Assembly (NCBI GenBank): GCA_001516045.1
Contig: LOEW01000020.1
Location: forward strand, 1 to 64,000
Direction of reading: 5' to 3'
Length of the DNA: 64,000 nt
Source of the DNA: Desulfosporosinus sp. BRH_c37
Lineage (GTDB): Bacteria > Bacillota > Desulfitobacteriia > Desulfitobacteriales > Desulfitobacteriaceae
Shown here: in pieces, positions 33,258 through 42,432 of the stretch
Position numbering within the stretch: position 1 is the stretch's first letter
Layout: each line of letters starts with the position of its first letter
The notes under the pieces: model-generated
What the model saw: only the letters and a program-made list of their open reading frames with translations
Database searches by the model: none
Told to the model about the DNA's origin: nothing
Position numbers and translations under genes: made by a program

Positions 33258-34436
33258 ATGATGACTATTAGAAAAATATCCTTTTCACCACCTGATATTA
33301 CTGAGGAAGAAATAGATGCAGTTTCAGAAGTATTAAGGTCCGGCTGGATTACAACAGGTCCAAATTCTGCTCGATTCGAGCAAGAATTAGCAAATTACTG
33401 TGGGACTCATTATGCAGTAACCTTGAATAGTGCGACGGCAGGTATGGAGCTTATTTTAAAGGTCTTGGTTATAGGTAGGAACGATGAAGTGATTACGACT
33501 CCTTACACCTATGCAGCTACCTCAAATGTACTTGTTCATAGAGGAATAATGCCAACGTTTGTAGATGTTAAGAAAGATAGCTTTTTAATTGATGAACAAA
33601 AGATTTATGAGGCAATCACTCCGAGAACTAAAGCAATAATGACGGTTGACATTGCGGGAGTGCCTGTTAACTACGATTCGATAAGGGAAGTTTTGAAGGC
33701 AAGAAATCGAGAAGATATTACACTAATTTCTGATTCCGCGCACTCTTTTGGAGCGACGTATAAAGGACGGAAGGTAGGAGGGCAGATGGATTTCCATGTG
33801 TTCTCGTTTCATGCAATAAAGAACCTGACGACGGCGGAAGGCGGAGCAATTACTTATAATGACAACAGTTTTCAAGGAAAAGAGGACTTATATAAGAAAC
33901 TCAAATATACTTCATTACATGGACAAAATAAGGATGCATTCGCAAAAATGCAAGCTGGAGCTTGGAAATATGATATCTTAACCGATGGATTCAAATGTAA
34001 TATGACCGATATTATGGCTGCAATAGGAAGGGTTCAACTTCATCGGTATGAAGATATCTTAAGAAAAAGAGCAGAACTACATAAAGTTTATAGTAATATA
34101 CTTGGCACGAAAGAATGGGCAATCCTTCCCTTTGACAAAAACGACGAGGTAGAAACATCCTATCACTTATATACTTTAAGGTTGCAGGATTTTAGTGAAG
34201 AACAGAGGGATCGTGTCATACAAAGGATGGGCGAAAAAGATATTGCCACAAATGTGCACTTCATGCCACTGCCAATGTTTACGCTTTATAGGAACCTCGG
34301 TTATAGACTTGAAGATTATCCGAATGCGTACGCTCAGTATGCAAATGAAATTTCACTACCGCTTTTTTCGAAGCTGTCAGTCAATGATGCGGAATATGTG
34401 GCAGAAGAGCTTATCGAGTGTATTGAAAGGATTTAG
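33258..34436 (+). CDS. DegT/DnrJ/EryC1/StrS sugar aminotransferase (copy 2, PseC/ArnB-like)
   Basis: About 393 residues. The PLP lysine is in SFHAIKNLTTAEGGA, as in UDP-4-keto sugar aminotransferases (PseC, ArnB, SpsC), and the substrate side has TSNVLVHRGIMPTFVDV. It clearly belongs to another subfamily than the preceding gene. The start at 33258 follows AAGGAAAGGA; a TTG farther upstream would add eight residues. A perfect 20-bp hairpin follows the stop codon. Two aminotransferases of different subfamilies without other sugar genes are an unusual pairing. Confidence 0.92.
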   Translation: MMTIRKISFSPPDITEEEIDAVSEVLRSGWITTGPNSARFEQELANYCGTHYAVTLNSATAGMELILKVLVIGRNDEVITTPYTYAATSNVLVHRGIMPTFVDVKKDSFLIDEQKIYEAITPRTKAIMTVDIAGVPVNYDSIREVLKARNREDITLISDSAHSFGATYKGRKVGGQMDFHVFSFHAIKNLTTAEGGAITYNDNSFQGKEDLYKKLKYTSLHGQNKDAFAKMQAGAWKYDILTDGFKCNMTDIMAAIGRVQLHRYEDILRKRAELHKVYSNILGTKEWAILPFDKNDEVETSYHLYTLRLQDFSEEQRDRVIQRMGEKDIATNVHFMPLPMFTLYRNLGYRLEDYPNAYAQYANEISLPLFSKLSVNDAEYVAEELIECIERI

Positions 34437-34438
34437 AA

Positions 34439-34486
34439 GGACTCAAGAAATGGAGGGCGGGAAGATGCCCTCCATTTCTTGAGTCC
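34439..34486 (+). terminator. Perfect 20-bp hairpin after the second aminotransferase
   Basis: GGACTCAAGAAATGGAGGGC pairs exactly with its complement around an eight-base loop, starting two bases after the stop codon. It lacks a run of T, so it may stabilise the mRNA end or be a repeat rather than a classical terminator. Confidence 0.55.
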
Positions 34487-34960
34487 CTACGTTCCAGGCA
34501 GGAGCTTTGCACAAACAAAAACGAATCTCTCTGATGGAGTGGTCCGCCAAACTCGGCTAAAGCGGTGCATTCATCAGCAGGGCAGCGCACAAGGACACCT
34601 ATCGTTTCCCGTTCCAAGCCCAGGACGAAGTGTCACACAGGCACGACGTCTTTACGTAAGCGGAATAGCAAACTCCGTGAAAGCGACCGACCCCAGACGC
34701 GGGGCAGCGCACAAGGACGTGCGCTGCCGCCATTGCGCCAAGACGATAAGCGGACGAGCTTATCGCCACACTGCAACTCATTACGCATACTCCTGCAGTG
34801 TGGATTGGCGCATTTGGCACGATAGTTTCCTGTGGAGATTATCGCCGTAGGCGGGTTCTTTAAAGGATACTACCGCCGAAGGATGAACCCCGCACTCTTG
34901 CATAAAAACCGCTGGAGCCCTAGTTTGGCCCACGACAGCATGAGGTGAGCGTTGTAACGC
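34487..34960. other. GC-rich, multi-branched structured region, candidate non-coding RNA
   Basis: No believable reading frame. GGGGCAGCGCACAAGGAC occurs twice (near 34580, first base aside, and 34700). Stems visible by eye on one strand: GGCAGCGCAC/GTGCGCTGCC; GATAAGC/GCTTATC; CCACACTGCA/TGCAGTGTGG; these last two are enclosed by a stem pairing GCGCCAA with TTGGCGC and, beyond it, GCCA with TGGC. Further on, GGCGGGTTC can pair with GAACCC. This nested arrangement resembles a folded RNA or a foldable DNA element. No promoter was identified. Confidence 0.45.
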
Positions 34961-34976
34961 AAGTTCAACTAAATTG

Positions 34977-34993
34977 TCTGACCATTATTGACC
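34977..34993 (-). promoter_or_regulatory. CtsR-type operator overlapping the chaperone promoter
   Basis: On the minus strand GGTCAAT-AAT-GGTCAGA matches the CtsR heptad repeat (RGTCAAA-NAN-RGTCAAA) with six of seven positions in each half. It covers the -35 box of the promoter below, so bound CtsR would block it. Confidence 0.7.
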
Positions 34994-35016
34994 TTCGTGA
35001 TAAAAGGGAATATAAT
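34988..35016 (+). promoter_or_regulatory. Promoter of the dnaJ-like/clpB operon
   Basis: TTGACC and TATAAT are 17 bases apart. A 10-bp inverted repeat, CAACTAAATT (34966-34975) and AATTTAGTTG (35014-35023), brackets the promoter and may add a further operator or be coincidence. The leader of about 100 bases leads to the DnaJ-like gene. Confidence 0.75.
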
Positions 35017-35122
35017 TTAGTTGTCAAGGAAAAAATACTCCAATATATCCCAAGCTAAACCTCTAAGTAGTAATTATTTCAATACAACTGGAAACAAGTA
35101 CATGAAGAACTGAGGTGAGAAA

Positions 35123-36136
35123 ATGGATTTTAAAGATTACTATGTCAGTCTAGGTGTTGCACCAGACGCAGATGAAAAAACCATAAAAAAAGCTTTTCAG
35201 AAGCTAGCAAAAAAATATCACCCTGATGTTAATCCGGGTGACAAAGCGGCTGAAGCTAAATTTAAGGATGCTACGGAAGCCTATCAAGCGATCAGCGATC
35301 CTGAGAAACGACGCAAATATGATGAACTACGGCAGGACTATCAACAATGGAAGAGTCGCGGAGGACGTGGAGATTACAATTGGGACCGTTGGCAGTCTAA
35401 TCCTGGTGGAGGGGGTGGAGGGACTCAGACCCATACCATGTCCCCAGAAGATTTTGCAGAAATGTTCGGTGGCTCCGGATTTGGTGGCTTTGGGGGGGAA
35501 GGATACTCTGATTTCTTCTCTACCCTCTTTGGAGGGGGTGGTGGACAAGGCCGCGGACAAGGCCGCGGGTGCAGCGGCGGCTCAACTGTAAGACATGCTC
35601 GCGCTGGTCAGGACCATGAAGTCGAAGTTCAAGTGACCCTCGAAGAAACTTATCATGGAACTACACGGGTCATCCGTACGGGGGAAAAACAAATCGAGGC
35701 TAAAATTCCGAAAGGGGTACGCACCGGTTCTAAGGTGCGGCTTACGGGTCAAGGCGGTCCAGGAATTTCAGGCGGGTCGAGTGGGAATCTCTATTTAAAC
35801 GTCATAGTAAGTCCCCATGCTCTTTTCATCCGCGATGGGGATGATTTGAGGGCCGACCTACCAATTGATTTCTACCGAGCCGTTTTAGGTGGGGAGGTCA
35901 GTATTCACACCTTTGGCGGGGAAGTCCTTCTCAAAATCCCACCACTCTCTCAGAGTGGGAGAAAATTTCGTTTAAGAGGAAAAGGTATGCCTAACTTAGA
36001 ACAGCCTCTTCAACATGGGGATCTCTTTGCAGAATTATCGATCGTTTTGCCAGAAGGAATAAGTGAGCAAGAGATTACGACCCTTCGTGAATTAGCCAAT
36101 CAACGAGGAACAACTGAAGAGCTCAAAGGGCAATAG
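35123..36136 (+). CDS. DnaJ-family co-chaperone, CbpA-like
   Basis: 337 residues. The J-domain covers residues 1-70 with the HPD motif (YHPDVNPGDK), followed by a Gly-rich stretch (about 95-150) and two beta-sandwich client-binding domains (VTLEETYHGTTRVIRTG, then LPIDFYRAVLGGEV). The cysteine zinc-finger of classical DnaJ is absent, so it is a class B/CbpA-type protein. It would stimulate DnaK and feed substrates to ClpB, encoded next, 70 bp downstream. The shared CtsR-controlled promoter supports heat induction. Confidence 0.92.
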   Translation: MDFKDYYVSLGVAPDADEKTIKKAFQKLAKKYHPDVNPGDKAAEAKFKDATEAYQAISDPEKRRKYDELRQDYQQWKSRGGRGDYNWDRWQSNPGGGGGGTQTHTMSPEDFAEMFGGSGFGGFGGEGYSDFFSTLFGGGGGQGRGQGRGCSGGSTVRHARAGQDHEVEVQVTLEETYHGTTRVIRTGEKQIEAKIPKGVRTGSKVRLTGQGGPGISGGSSGNLYLNVIVSPHALFIRDGDDLRADLPIDFYRAVLGGEVSIHTFGGEVLLKIPPLSQSGRKFRLRGKGMPNLEQPLQHGDLFAELSIVLPEGISEQEITTLRELANQRGTTEELKGQ

Positions 36137-36206
36137 AGAGACCTATAAGTGTTTTACTTGTGAACCGCGGCTTGACGTTACCTAGCTTGAAAAGGAGTGA
36201 GCAAAT

Positions 36207-38804
36207 ATGTCTTTTGATACCAATCGTTTTACCCAGAAATCTCAGGAAGCTATCACCAATGCCCAAACTATATCGGAACGAAACGGGAACAGCCTAGTAG
36301 AGCCCGAGCATCTTTTGCTCTCCCTTTTAGAGCAAGGGGATGGCGTCGTTCCCCAAGTACTAACTAAATTGAATATGGCGGTTGGCGCACTCATCCAAAG
36401 CATTCGGCAAGAGATCAACCGCTTTCCCCGCATTAGCGGCGGAAACGTGCAAATAAGCATTTCACCCCGCTTACGGACTGTTTTAGTATCAGCACATGAT
36501 GAGATGATCTCTTTTGGCGATGAGTACGTTAGCACTGAACATTTACTGCTTGCGCTTTTTGAAAAAGCTGGAGGGGCTACTGAACAAATCCTAAAACAAG
36601 CTGGACTTAGCCGAGAAAAATTGCTTCAGGCCCTACGTGAAATCAGGGGAACCCAACGGGTTACAAGCCCTAATCCTGAAGGGACCTATGCGGCCCTGGA
36701 ACAGTTCGGCCTCAACCTAGTGCAGCAAGCGAGGCGAGGACGTCTAGATCCAGTCATTGGCCGTGATGAGGAAATTCGTCGTGTCATCCAGACTTTATCT
36801 CGACGTACAAAAAATAATCCCGTGCTAATCGGGGAGCCTGGGGTTGGTAAAACAGCGATCGTCGAAGGATTAGCTCAACGGATTGTGCGGGGAGATGTTC
36901 CTGAGGCAATTAAGGATAAACAAGTTATTTCTCTTGATATGGGAACCTTAATTGCTGGAGCCAAATACCGAGGAGAGTTTGAGGAACGCCTGAAAGCGGT
37001 GCTCAAAGAAATACAAGGTCGAGACGATGTGATCCTGTTTATTGATGAATTGCATACCGTTGTGGGAGCGGGAGCTGCAGAAGGTGCAATGGATGCTAGC
37101 AATATGTTAAAACCGATGCTGGCCCGCGGAGAACTTAGCATGCTCGGTGCGACCACACTCGCGGAGTATCGCAAGCACATTGAAAAAGATGCTGCACTCG
37201 AACGACGCTTTCAACCGATCATGGTGGAAGCGCCTAGTGTAGAGGATACCATTTCAATCCTACGCGGACTTAAGGAACGTTATGAAACGCACCATGGCGT
37301 AAGAATTACAGACGGAGCCATCATTGCTGCTGCCGTATTATCAGATCGTTATATTAGTGACCGTTTCCTTCCGGATAAAGCGATTGATCTCATCGATGAA
37401 GCTGGAGCCCGAATGCGTATGGAAATCACCAGCGATCCCTATGAATTAGATCAGATTAAACGCCGGATGATGCAACTTGAAATTGAACGGGAGGCCTTAA
37501 AGAAAGAAAAGGATGACGCCAGCAAGGAACGGTTAGCAAAGATTGAAGAAGAGTTAGCCAACCTCAAAGAAGAGCGTTCTGGACTTGATGCCCAATTGCT
37601 AGGGGAACGTGAAATTCTGGCGCGAATTCAGCAACTAAAAGAGGAAGTCGATCGTTCGCGCACACTGATGGAGCAAGCACAGCAACAATTGGATTATAAT
37701 AAGGCCGCCGAATTACAGTATGGCATAATCCCAAATTTAGAAAAGGACCTTAAATCCATAGAACAAACATTACAAACTAAGAAAAATACCTTATTAAAAC
37801 AAGAAGTGGTAGAGCAGGATATCGCCGAAATTGTGGCAACGTGGACCCATGTACCAGTCTCTAAACTAATGGAAAGTGAAATGCAAAAACTCGTCAATAT
37901 GGAAGATCGTATTCATCAACGGGTCATCGGTCAAGAGGATGCTGTTCGAGCCGTCGCCGATGCCGTACGACGGGCACGAGCTGGTCTACAAGACCCCAAT
38001 CGTCCTCTGGGCTCTTTCCTCTTTCTGGGGCCGACCGGTGTCGGAAAGACTGAGTTGGCCAGAGCTTTAGCAGAGTTCCTTTTTGACGATGAACAAGCTA
38101 TGGTCCGTATTGATATGTCTGAGTATATGGAAAAGCACACGGTATCTCGCCTAATAGGAGCACCTCCCGGCTATGTAGGGTATGAAGAAGGCGGACAACT
38201 TACTGAAGCCGTGCGTCGTAAACCGTATAGTGTTATTCTCTTTGACGAAGTAGAAAAAGCTCACAGCGATGTCACGAATGTACTCTTGCAACTCTTAGAC
38301 GATGGTCGATTGACTGATGGACAAGGGCGTATGATAAACTTTAAAAACACGGTTGTCATCTTGACCAGTAATATTGCCAGCCCGTCTATTCAGCAATTAA
38401 CCCAACGCAAAGCCCCCTTAGAAGAAGTCCGCTTTAGCATCAATGAAGAACTAAGGCACCACTTCCGGCCGGAATTTCTTAACCGCCTCGATGAAGTCAT
38501 CATTTTCCATCCTCTAGGGCGCGAGCATATCGGACAAATCGTGGAAATCCAACTTGGACTATTGCGTCAGCGCTTAAGCGAACGCAAACTCACGTTGGAA
38601 TTGTCAGCTAGGGCACGGGAACAAATTGTTAATGAGGGGTATGACCCTGTTTATGGAGCAAGACCTCTCAAACGTGTAATCCAACAACGTCTACAAAATC
38701 CCTTGGCCCTTAAACTCCTGCAAGGAGAATTTAAGGAAGGACAACAGCTTCGTGTGGATGTCGACGCCACCGGGACATATTCGTTTTCATCACAAAAAGA
38801 TTAA
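36207..38804 (+). CDS. clpB: ClpB disaggregase
   Basis: 865 residues, full ClpB layout. The N-terminal Clp repeats (1-145) are followed by AAA-1 with Walker [16 protein letters not shown] (about residue 210), a coiled-coil middle domain (about 400-525, Glu/Lys/Leu-rich), AAA-2 with [15 protein letters not shown] (about residue 610), and a ClpB-type small C-terminal domain. The hexamer extracts polypeptides from aggregates together with DnaK/DnaJ. No ClpP-binding loop of the IGF type is evident to me. It is second in a CtsR-regulated operon with the DnaJ-like gene, and a hairpin follows. Confidence 0.97.
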   Translation: MSFDTNRFTQKSQEAITNAQTISERNGNSLVEPEHLLLSLLEQGDGVVPQVLTKLNMAVGALIQSIRQEINRFPRISGGNVQISISPRLRTVLVSAHDEMISFGDEYVSTEHLLLALFEKAGGATEQILKQAGLSREKLLQALREIRGTQRVTSPNPEGTYAALEQFGLNLVQQARRGRLDPVIGRDEEIRRVIQTLSRRTKNNPVLIGEPGVGKTAIVEGLAQRIVRGDVPEAIKDKQVISLDMGTLIAGAKYRGEFEERLKAVLKEIQGRDDVILFIDELHTVVGAGAAEGAMDASNMLKPMLARGELSMLGATTLAEYRKHIEKDAALERRFQPIMVEAPSVEDTISILRGLKERYETHHGVRITDGAIIAAAVLSDRYISDRFLPDKAIDLIDEAGARMRMEITSDPYELDQIKRRMMQLEIEREALKKEKDDASKERLAKIEEELANLKEERSGLDAQLLGEREILARIQQLKEEVDRSRTLMEQAQQQLDYNKAAELQYGIIPNLEKDLKSIEQTLQTKKNTLLKQEVVEQDIAEIVATWTHVPVSKLMESEMQKLVNMEDRIHQRVIGQEDAVRAVADAVRRARAGLQDPNRPLGSFLFLGPTGVGKTELARALAEFLFDDEQAMVRIDMSEYMEKHTVSRLIGAPPGYVGYEEGGQLTEAVRRKPYSVILFDEVEKAHSDVTNVLLQLLDDGRLTDGQGRMINFKNTVVILTSNIASPSIQQLTQRKAPLEEVRFSINEELRHHFRPEFLNRLDEVIIFHPLGREHIGQIVEIQLGLLRQRLSERKLTLELSARAREQIVNEGYDPVYGARPLKRVIQQRLQNPLALKLLQGEFKEGQQLRVDVDATGTYSFSSQKD

Positions 38805-38851
38805 GCGATTCCTAAGGATACTCATTCGTACTCTATCCGATTCAAAAAGAG

Positions 38852-38897
38852 GGTGTTGCAAAACTACTGTAAAGTAGTCAGCAACACCGCCTGTTTT
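38852..38897 (+). terminator. Terminator after clpB
   Basis: GGTGTTGC and GCAACACC pair, with a second ACTACT/AGTAGT stem inside, followed after a few bases by TTTTTG. Confidence 0.65.
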
Positions 38898-39024
38898 TGT
38901 AGAATAATTTATATGCCTACCCTTTTTAGGGTTTTTCTAATCCAAATTTAGGCTGCCAATATTTCCCGAAGACTACCCTCATAAATCCCAAAGGTTCTGC
39001 TTGCACTCCATCAAACCGACCCCA

Positions 39025-39245
39025 GAGGAGCGATTTTCTGCTAAGCGGATGCGTTTGTGGAGCCGCGCTAAGGTGAGCACCGACGGTTCGCGTTCCCGTA
39101 GCGCGCCGCAGGTTCACATGCAGAAATGCCCAGAGGTTCGGACGCGCTCGCGAACCGTCCAGCGAGCCAGCGGCAGAACTCGCAGACGCGTGCAGAACGA
39201 AGACACCGTCTTCGCACGGGTTAACACAGCATAAAATCGCTCCTC
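39025..39245. repeat. Large GC-rich palindromic element
   Basis: GAGGAGCGATTTT (39025-39037) and its exact complement (39233-39245) bound a ~220-bp GC-rich segment. Inside are GACGGTTCGCG/CGCGAACCGTC (39082-39092 and 39149-39159) and the CGAAGACACCGTCTTCG hairpin (39198-39214) shared with 20.1 and 63.2 kb. Open frames exist on both strands but look like chance in GC-rich DNA. The rest of 38.9-39.5 kb has no gene. Confidence 0.55.
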
Positions 39246-39336
39246 CCCAGAACAAATCCCAAGAAAACTTCTTCATATAGAAAAACAATATACCCATCCT
39301 CCGTTTTCCCTAGCTTTCTGTTTATAATTAAAAAAA

Positions 39337-39376
39337 GGTTGTTGCTTACGAACTTTCGGTTCGTTTTGCAACAGCC
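39337..39376. repeat. Hairpin resembling the one after clpB
   Basis: GGTTGTTGC/GCAACAGCC with an inner ACGAAC/GTTCGT stem. Its GTTGC...GCAAC core resembles the clpB terminator at 38852. It may be a duplicated terminator or part of a repeat. Confidence 0.4.
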
Positions 39377-39411
39377 CCTTCCATGTTTGACCATGCTATG
39401 TTTCTTAAAAC

Positions 39412-39441
39412 TTGGCGAATATTCATAACTAATTGTATAAT
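39412..39441 (+). promoter_or_regulatory. Candidate ubiD promoter
   Basis: TTGGCG and TATAAT with an 18-base spacer, about 65 bases before the ubiD start codon. Confidence 0.45.
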
Positions 39442-39507
39442 GTAGACTAACCGATCCATCCTCATAGACTTGTTCAACTTTTACAATATTAATACTGAGG
39501 TGAAACT

Positions 39508-41268
39508 ATGCACACTAACTTACGTCAGTTTATTGAAACTCTCCGCAGGGAGAAGCAAATTGTCGAGATTGAATCAGAGGTTGACCCGTATCTAGAGTTG
39601 GCAGAAATTCACCGTCGTGTCATTGAGGAAGAAGGGCCAGCCCTGTTGTTCAAGCGAGTTAAAGGAAGCGCTTTTCCAGTTGTCACTAATTTGTTTGGAA
39701 CACGTTCGCGCGTTGACCTTGCCATCGGTCCGAAACCGGAGAAAACAGTACAGCGTGCCGTTTCGGCCTTGCATCGTTTGCTTCCACCGAAACCTTCCGT
39801 ACTTTGGCAGGAAAAGGACTGGATGCTTTCCCTGGTTAAAAGTGGGCTTCGTATGGTTAATCAGAAATACGCACCAGTCCTTGAGATTCAAGAACGTTCC
39901 GTGGATCTGACAAAACTTCCGGTCCTTACTAGTTGGCCTGACGATGGTGGCCCCTTTGTTACGTTGCCCTTAATCTACACTGAACATCCCGTTACCGGAG
40001 AACATAATCTTGGCATGTATCGCATCCAAATCTATGGTTCAAAACAGACTGGTATTCACTGGCAGATACATAAGGGTGGGGGATTTCACTATTATGAAGC
40101 GGAGCAATTGGGACAGGCTCTTCCCACGACTCTTTTCTTAGGGGGCCCGCCAGCTCTAATACTTTCTGCTATTGCTCCTCTACCAGAAATGCTACCTGAG
40201 CTTATCTTCTCATCCTTTTTAATGGGAGAAAAACTATCTCGAGTTAAGGTTCCTACCCATCCCCATGCTCTTATCGCCGAGGCTGAGTTTGCCATCTGTG
40301 GAACTGTGCCCCCGAGCGTTCGTAGGCCGGAAGGGCCCTTTGGAGATCATTATGGTTATTATTCCCTAACTCACGATTTCCCGGTCTTTGACATACATAC
40401 AGTCTACCATCGTCGAGATGCGATCTACCCAGCTACAGTTGTAGGGAAACCTCGTCAGGAAGATTATTTTATTGGCGAATATTTGCAGTCCTTGTTGTCC
40501 CCCATGTATCCGGTAGTCATGCCTGGAGTAAAAGCACTCTGGACATATGCGGAAACTGGCTTTCACGCTCTGGCAGCGGCCATTGTACGTGAGAGTTATC
40601 ACCGTGAAGCTTTGGCCCACGCTTTCCGAATCCTTGGCGAAGGGCAACTTACCTTGACAAAGTTTTTAATACTAACCGATGTTTCGCTCGACTTACAAGA
40701 TTTTAAAACCCTCTTGGAGACTGTTCTTGCTCGCTTTCAACCAGAATCTGACCTTCTAATCCTCCCTGAAACATCCATGGATACCCTAGACTATACCGGA
40801 CGGGATCTTAATCACGGAAGCAAGGCCATAATGCTTGGGTTAGGATCCCCCAAACGAGACCTCCCCCGTCAGATAGAAGGGGGATCCCTTCTCGGAATTA
40901 AAGAAATTAAACCTTTCTGTGCAGGGTGTTTGTTATTAAAAGCTCCTTCGTTTAACAATTCACCGGAACTCGCCAATGACGTGTTACCGCATCTTCTGGA
41001 CGAACCGTTCAAGGATTGGCCCCTGACGATTTTAGTCGATGACCTTACTCTTGCCATAGAGCCAACCGGATTTCTCTGGCAAGTATTTACCCGCTTTGAT
41101 CCTGCTCATGATATCTTTGCCGCGACTGAGATGCTTAAGCATCGTCTGGTATATAGAGGCCCAATTCTGATCGATGCTCGGATGAAACCTGGTTATCCTG
41201 GGGAAGTGCTCCCCGACGAGGCGACCGTTAATCTAGTTGATCATCGCTGGAAAGAATATCGGATTTAA
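39508..41268 (+). CDS. UbiD-family (prenylated-FMN) decarboxylase
   Basis: 586 residues. The family landmarks are a long N-terminal domain (MHTNLRQFIETLRREKQIVEIES, LLFKRVKGSAFPVVTNLFG), the catalytic region with PFVTLPLIYTEHPVTGEHNLG..YRIQIYG and the EAEFAICG-VPP-RPEGPFGDHYGYYS stretch containing the acidic active-site residues. UbiD enzymes use prenylated FMN from UbiX to (de)carboxylate aromatic acids; roles in menaquinone synthesis or aromatic degradation are possible. No ubiX lies nearby. Its 3' end overlaps the convergent divIVA gene by 41 bases. Confidence 0.92.
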   Translation: MHTNLRQFIETLRREKQIVEIESEVDPYLELAEIHRRVIEEEGPALLFKRVKGSAFPVVTNLFGTRSRVDLAIGPKPEKTVQRAVSALHRLLPPKPSVLWQEKDWMLSLVKSGLRMVNQKYAPVLEIQERSVDLTKLPVLTSWPDDGGPFVTLPLIYTEHPVTGEHNLGMYRIQIYGSKQTGIHWQIHKGGGFHYYEAEQLGQALPTTLFLGGPPALILSAIAPLPEMLPELIFSSFLMGEKLSRVKVPTHPHALIAEAEFAICGTVPPSVRRPEGPFGDHYGYYSLTHDFPVFDIHTVYHRRDAIYPATVVGKPRQEDYFIGEYLQSLLSPMYPVVMPGVKALWTYAETGFHALAAAIVRESYHREALAHAFRILGEGQLTLTKFLILTDVSLDLQDFKTLLETVLARFQPESDLLILPETSMDTLDYTGRDLNHGSKAIMLGLGSPKRDLPRQIEGGSLLGIKEIKPFCAGCLLLKAPSFNNSPELANDVLPHLLDEPFKDWPLTILVDDLTLAIEPTGFLWQVFTRFDPAHDIFAATEMLKHRLVYRGPILIDARMKPGYPGEVLPDEATVNLVDHRWKEYRI

Positions 41269-41758
41269 ACAATTCCTTGGCCATTTCTAAATAACGGATG
41301 GCCTGATCTACTTGTGCTTGAAGTTCAGTTTTTTGCTCAGCTAATCCTTTAATTTGCTCTTCGATTTGGACGATTTCCGCTCGTTTTTCGATGAGCTTAG
41401 TATCTACTTCGGTTTCCATTGCTTCTGAAATACGCGTTGCTTCATGAAGCAACGTTTCACTTTCATTACGGGCAGATAGTATAAGCTCATCAGCTTTTTT
41501 TGAAGCTTCGTCTTTTACTTGGTTAGCGATTCGCTGGGTACTCAGAAGGGCATCTCGGAGTTCCTTTTCTATCTGCTCATACTGCTTGAGGCGGTTCCCC
41601 CATTCAGAGTTTTGTTCCTTTAAGCTGTTAATTTGTAAGCGCAACTCTTTATGCGCGGCATTAGCTTCAGATAACTGACGGTCCGTTTCTGCCCACGCTT
41701 GGTCGACAGCTTCTGGATCATACCCACGAATAACTCGCTTGAAGTCCGGCGTTTCCAA
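41228..41758 (-). CDS. DivIVA-domain protein
   Basis: 176 residues. It begins with the DivIVA/GpsB-type N-terminus (DFKRVIRGYDPEAVDQAW), then an almost continuous coiled coil (about residues 20-165, rich in Glu, Lys, Gln, Ala, Leu). It is shorter than Bacillus-type DivIVA in the N-terminal domain. DivIVA proteins bind curved membrane and organise poles or septa; this one may have a specialised cell-division or sporulation role. Its last codons overlap ubiD on the other strand. Confidence 0.83.
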   Translation of the reverse strand: METPDFKRVIRGYDPEAVDQAWAETDRQLSEANAAHKELRLQINSLKEQNSEWGNRLKQYEQIEKELRDALLSTQRIANQVKDEASKKADELILSARNESETLLHEATRISEAMETEVDTKLIEKRAEIVQIEEQIKGLAEQKTELQAQVDQAIRYLEMAKELFKSDILSSDDQLD

Positions 41759-41865
41759 ATTCTAAAGCCTCCTTTTTCATATCCTCTGATAATTAATGTA
41801 TCATTTCTTGCCTCTCTCGTGAAGTGCCATTCGACCTAGTGCTGTGATCTATGGGATATAATTTT

Positions 41866-41896
41866 AAAGACCGTGAATAATTTACGGTCTTTTTAC
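41866..41896 (+). terminator. Stem-loop in the cotF leader
   Basis: AAAGACCGT pairs with ACGGTCTTT, then TTTAC. There is no upstream plus-strand gene nearer than ubiD, so this could act as an attenuator for the following spore-coat pair or end a short transcript. Confidence 0.5.
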
Positions 41897-41948
41897 ACAC
41901 CCTGAAAATGTTATTTAGAATAAACTTCAAAAAAAGGAGGGATTTAAG

Positions 41949-42158
41949 ATGCAAGTAAATGATATGGAAATGAAGAAAATCCTAGACCAAGGCATGTTAA
42001 CCAGGAGTATTATTGAAAACGAAACCGCTATGAGAAAATGCCAAATGTACACGGAAATGGCTCAAGACCCTGCTGTGAAAGCATTTTTTAAAGAGCAAGC
42101 TAAAGGCTTAGAAGACGTATTGGGTTATTTCAACAAAGGAATGGCCGAACTACATTAG
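41949..42158 (+). CDS. CotF-like spore coat protein (short)
   Basis: 69 residues, helical: MEMKKILDQGMLTRSIIENETAMRKCQMYTEMAQDPAVKAFFKEQA. The pattern resembles the ferritin-like helices of CotF-family/DUF2383-like spore proteins. An AAAGGAGGG site precedes the ATG. It forms a pair with the next gene 16 bp downstream, both ahead of a strong shared terminator. The spore-coat role is inferred from similarity in length and helix pattern and from the likely sporulating host. Confidence 0.6.
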   Translation: MQVNDMEMKKILDQGMLTRSIIENETAMRKCQMYTEMAQDPAVKAFFKEQAKGLEDVLGYFNKGMAELH

Positions 42159-42174
42159 AAAGGGGGCTTTAGAA

Positions 42175-42372
42175 ATGAGTCAATTTTCAGACTTGGATAT
42201 GCTCTATGATTATGAAAAAGACGCTGTCACCGCCGCGATGGGATACATGACATTAGCCACTCGTGCTCATCATGGTGATCTAAGGAATATCTACTTACGC
42301 TTAGCCAACGAAGCGACCAATGCCCATACTAAGGTCAGCAAGTTGATTAGTCAAAGCGGCGGGGTAGCCTAA
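42175..42372 (+). CDS. CotF-family spore coat protein
   Basis: 65 residues: LDMLYDYEKDAVTAAMGYMTLATRAHHGDLRNIYLRLANEATNAHTKVSKLI. The helix with the HxxL..EA..H pattern is typical of the CotF family (small ferritin-like proteins of the spore coat). A GGGGGC site lies just upstream. Such small CotF proteins often occur in tandem, as with the preceding gene. Confidence 0.65.
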   Translation: MSQFSDLDMLYDYEKDAVTAAMGYMTLATRAHHGDLRNIYLRLANEATNAHTKVSKLISQSGGVA

Positions 42373-42380
42373 AACTGTAC

Positions 42381-42432
42381 GGAAATAAAGAACCGAGAAC
42401 AAATTTTAATTTGTTCTCGGTTCTTTATTTCC
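42381..42432. terminator. Perfect 24-bp bidirectional terminator
   Basis: GGAAATAAAGAACCGAGAAC-type arms of 24 bases pair perfectly around a four-base TTTA loop. It ends the cotF pair on the plus strand and contains the TAA stop codon of the convergent gene, so it serves both. Confidence 0.85.

Noticed and set aside
34487-34850. Open frames of 70-120 codons on both strands in the GC-rich region
   Set aside because: Overlapping frames on both strands, no ribosome binding site, low-complexity Arg/Ser-rich translations; better explained by structured GC-rich DNA.
38926-39297. 123-codon minus-strand and 77-codon plus-strand frames
   Set aside because: They cover the palindromic block and encode no recognisable protein; likely chance frames.
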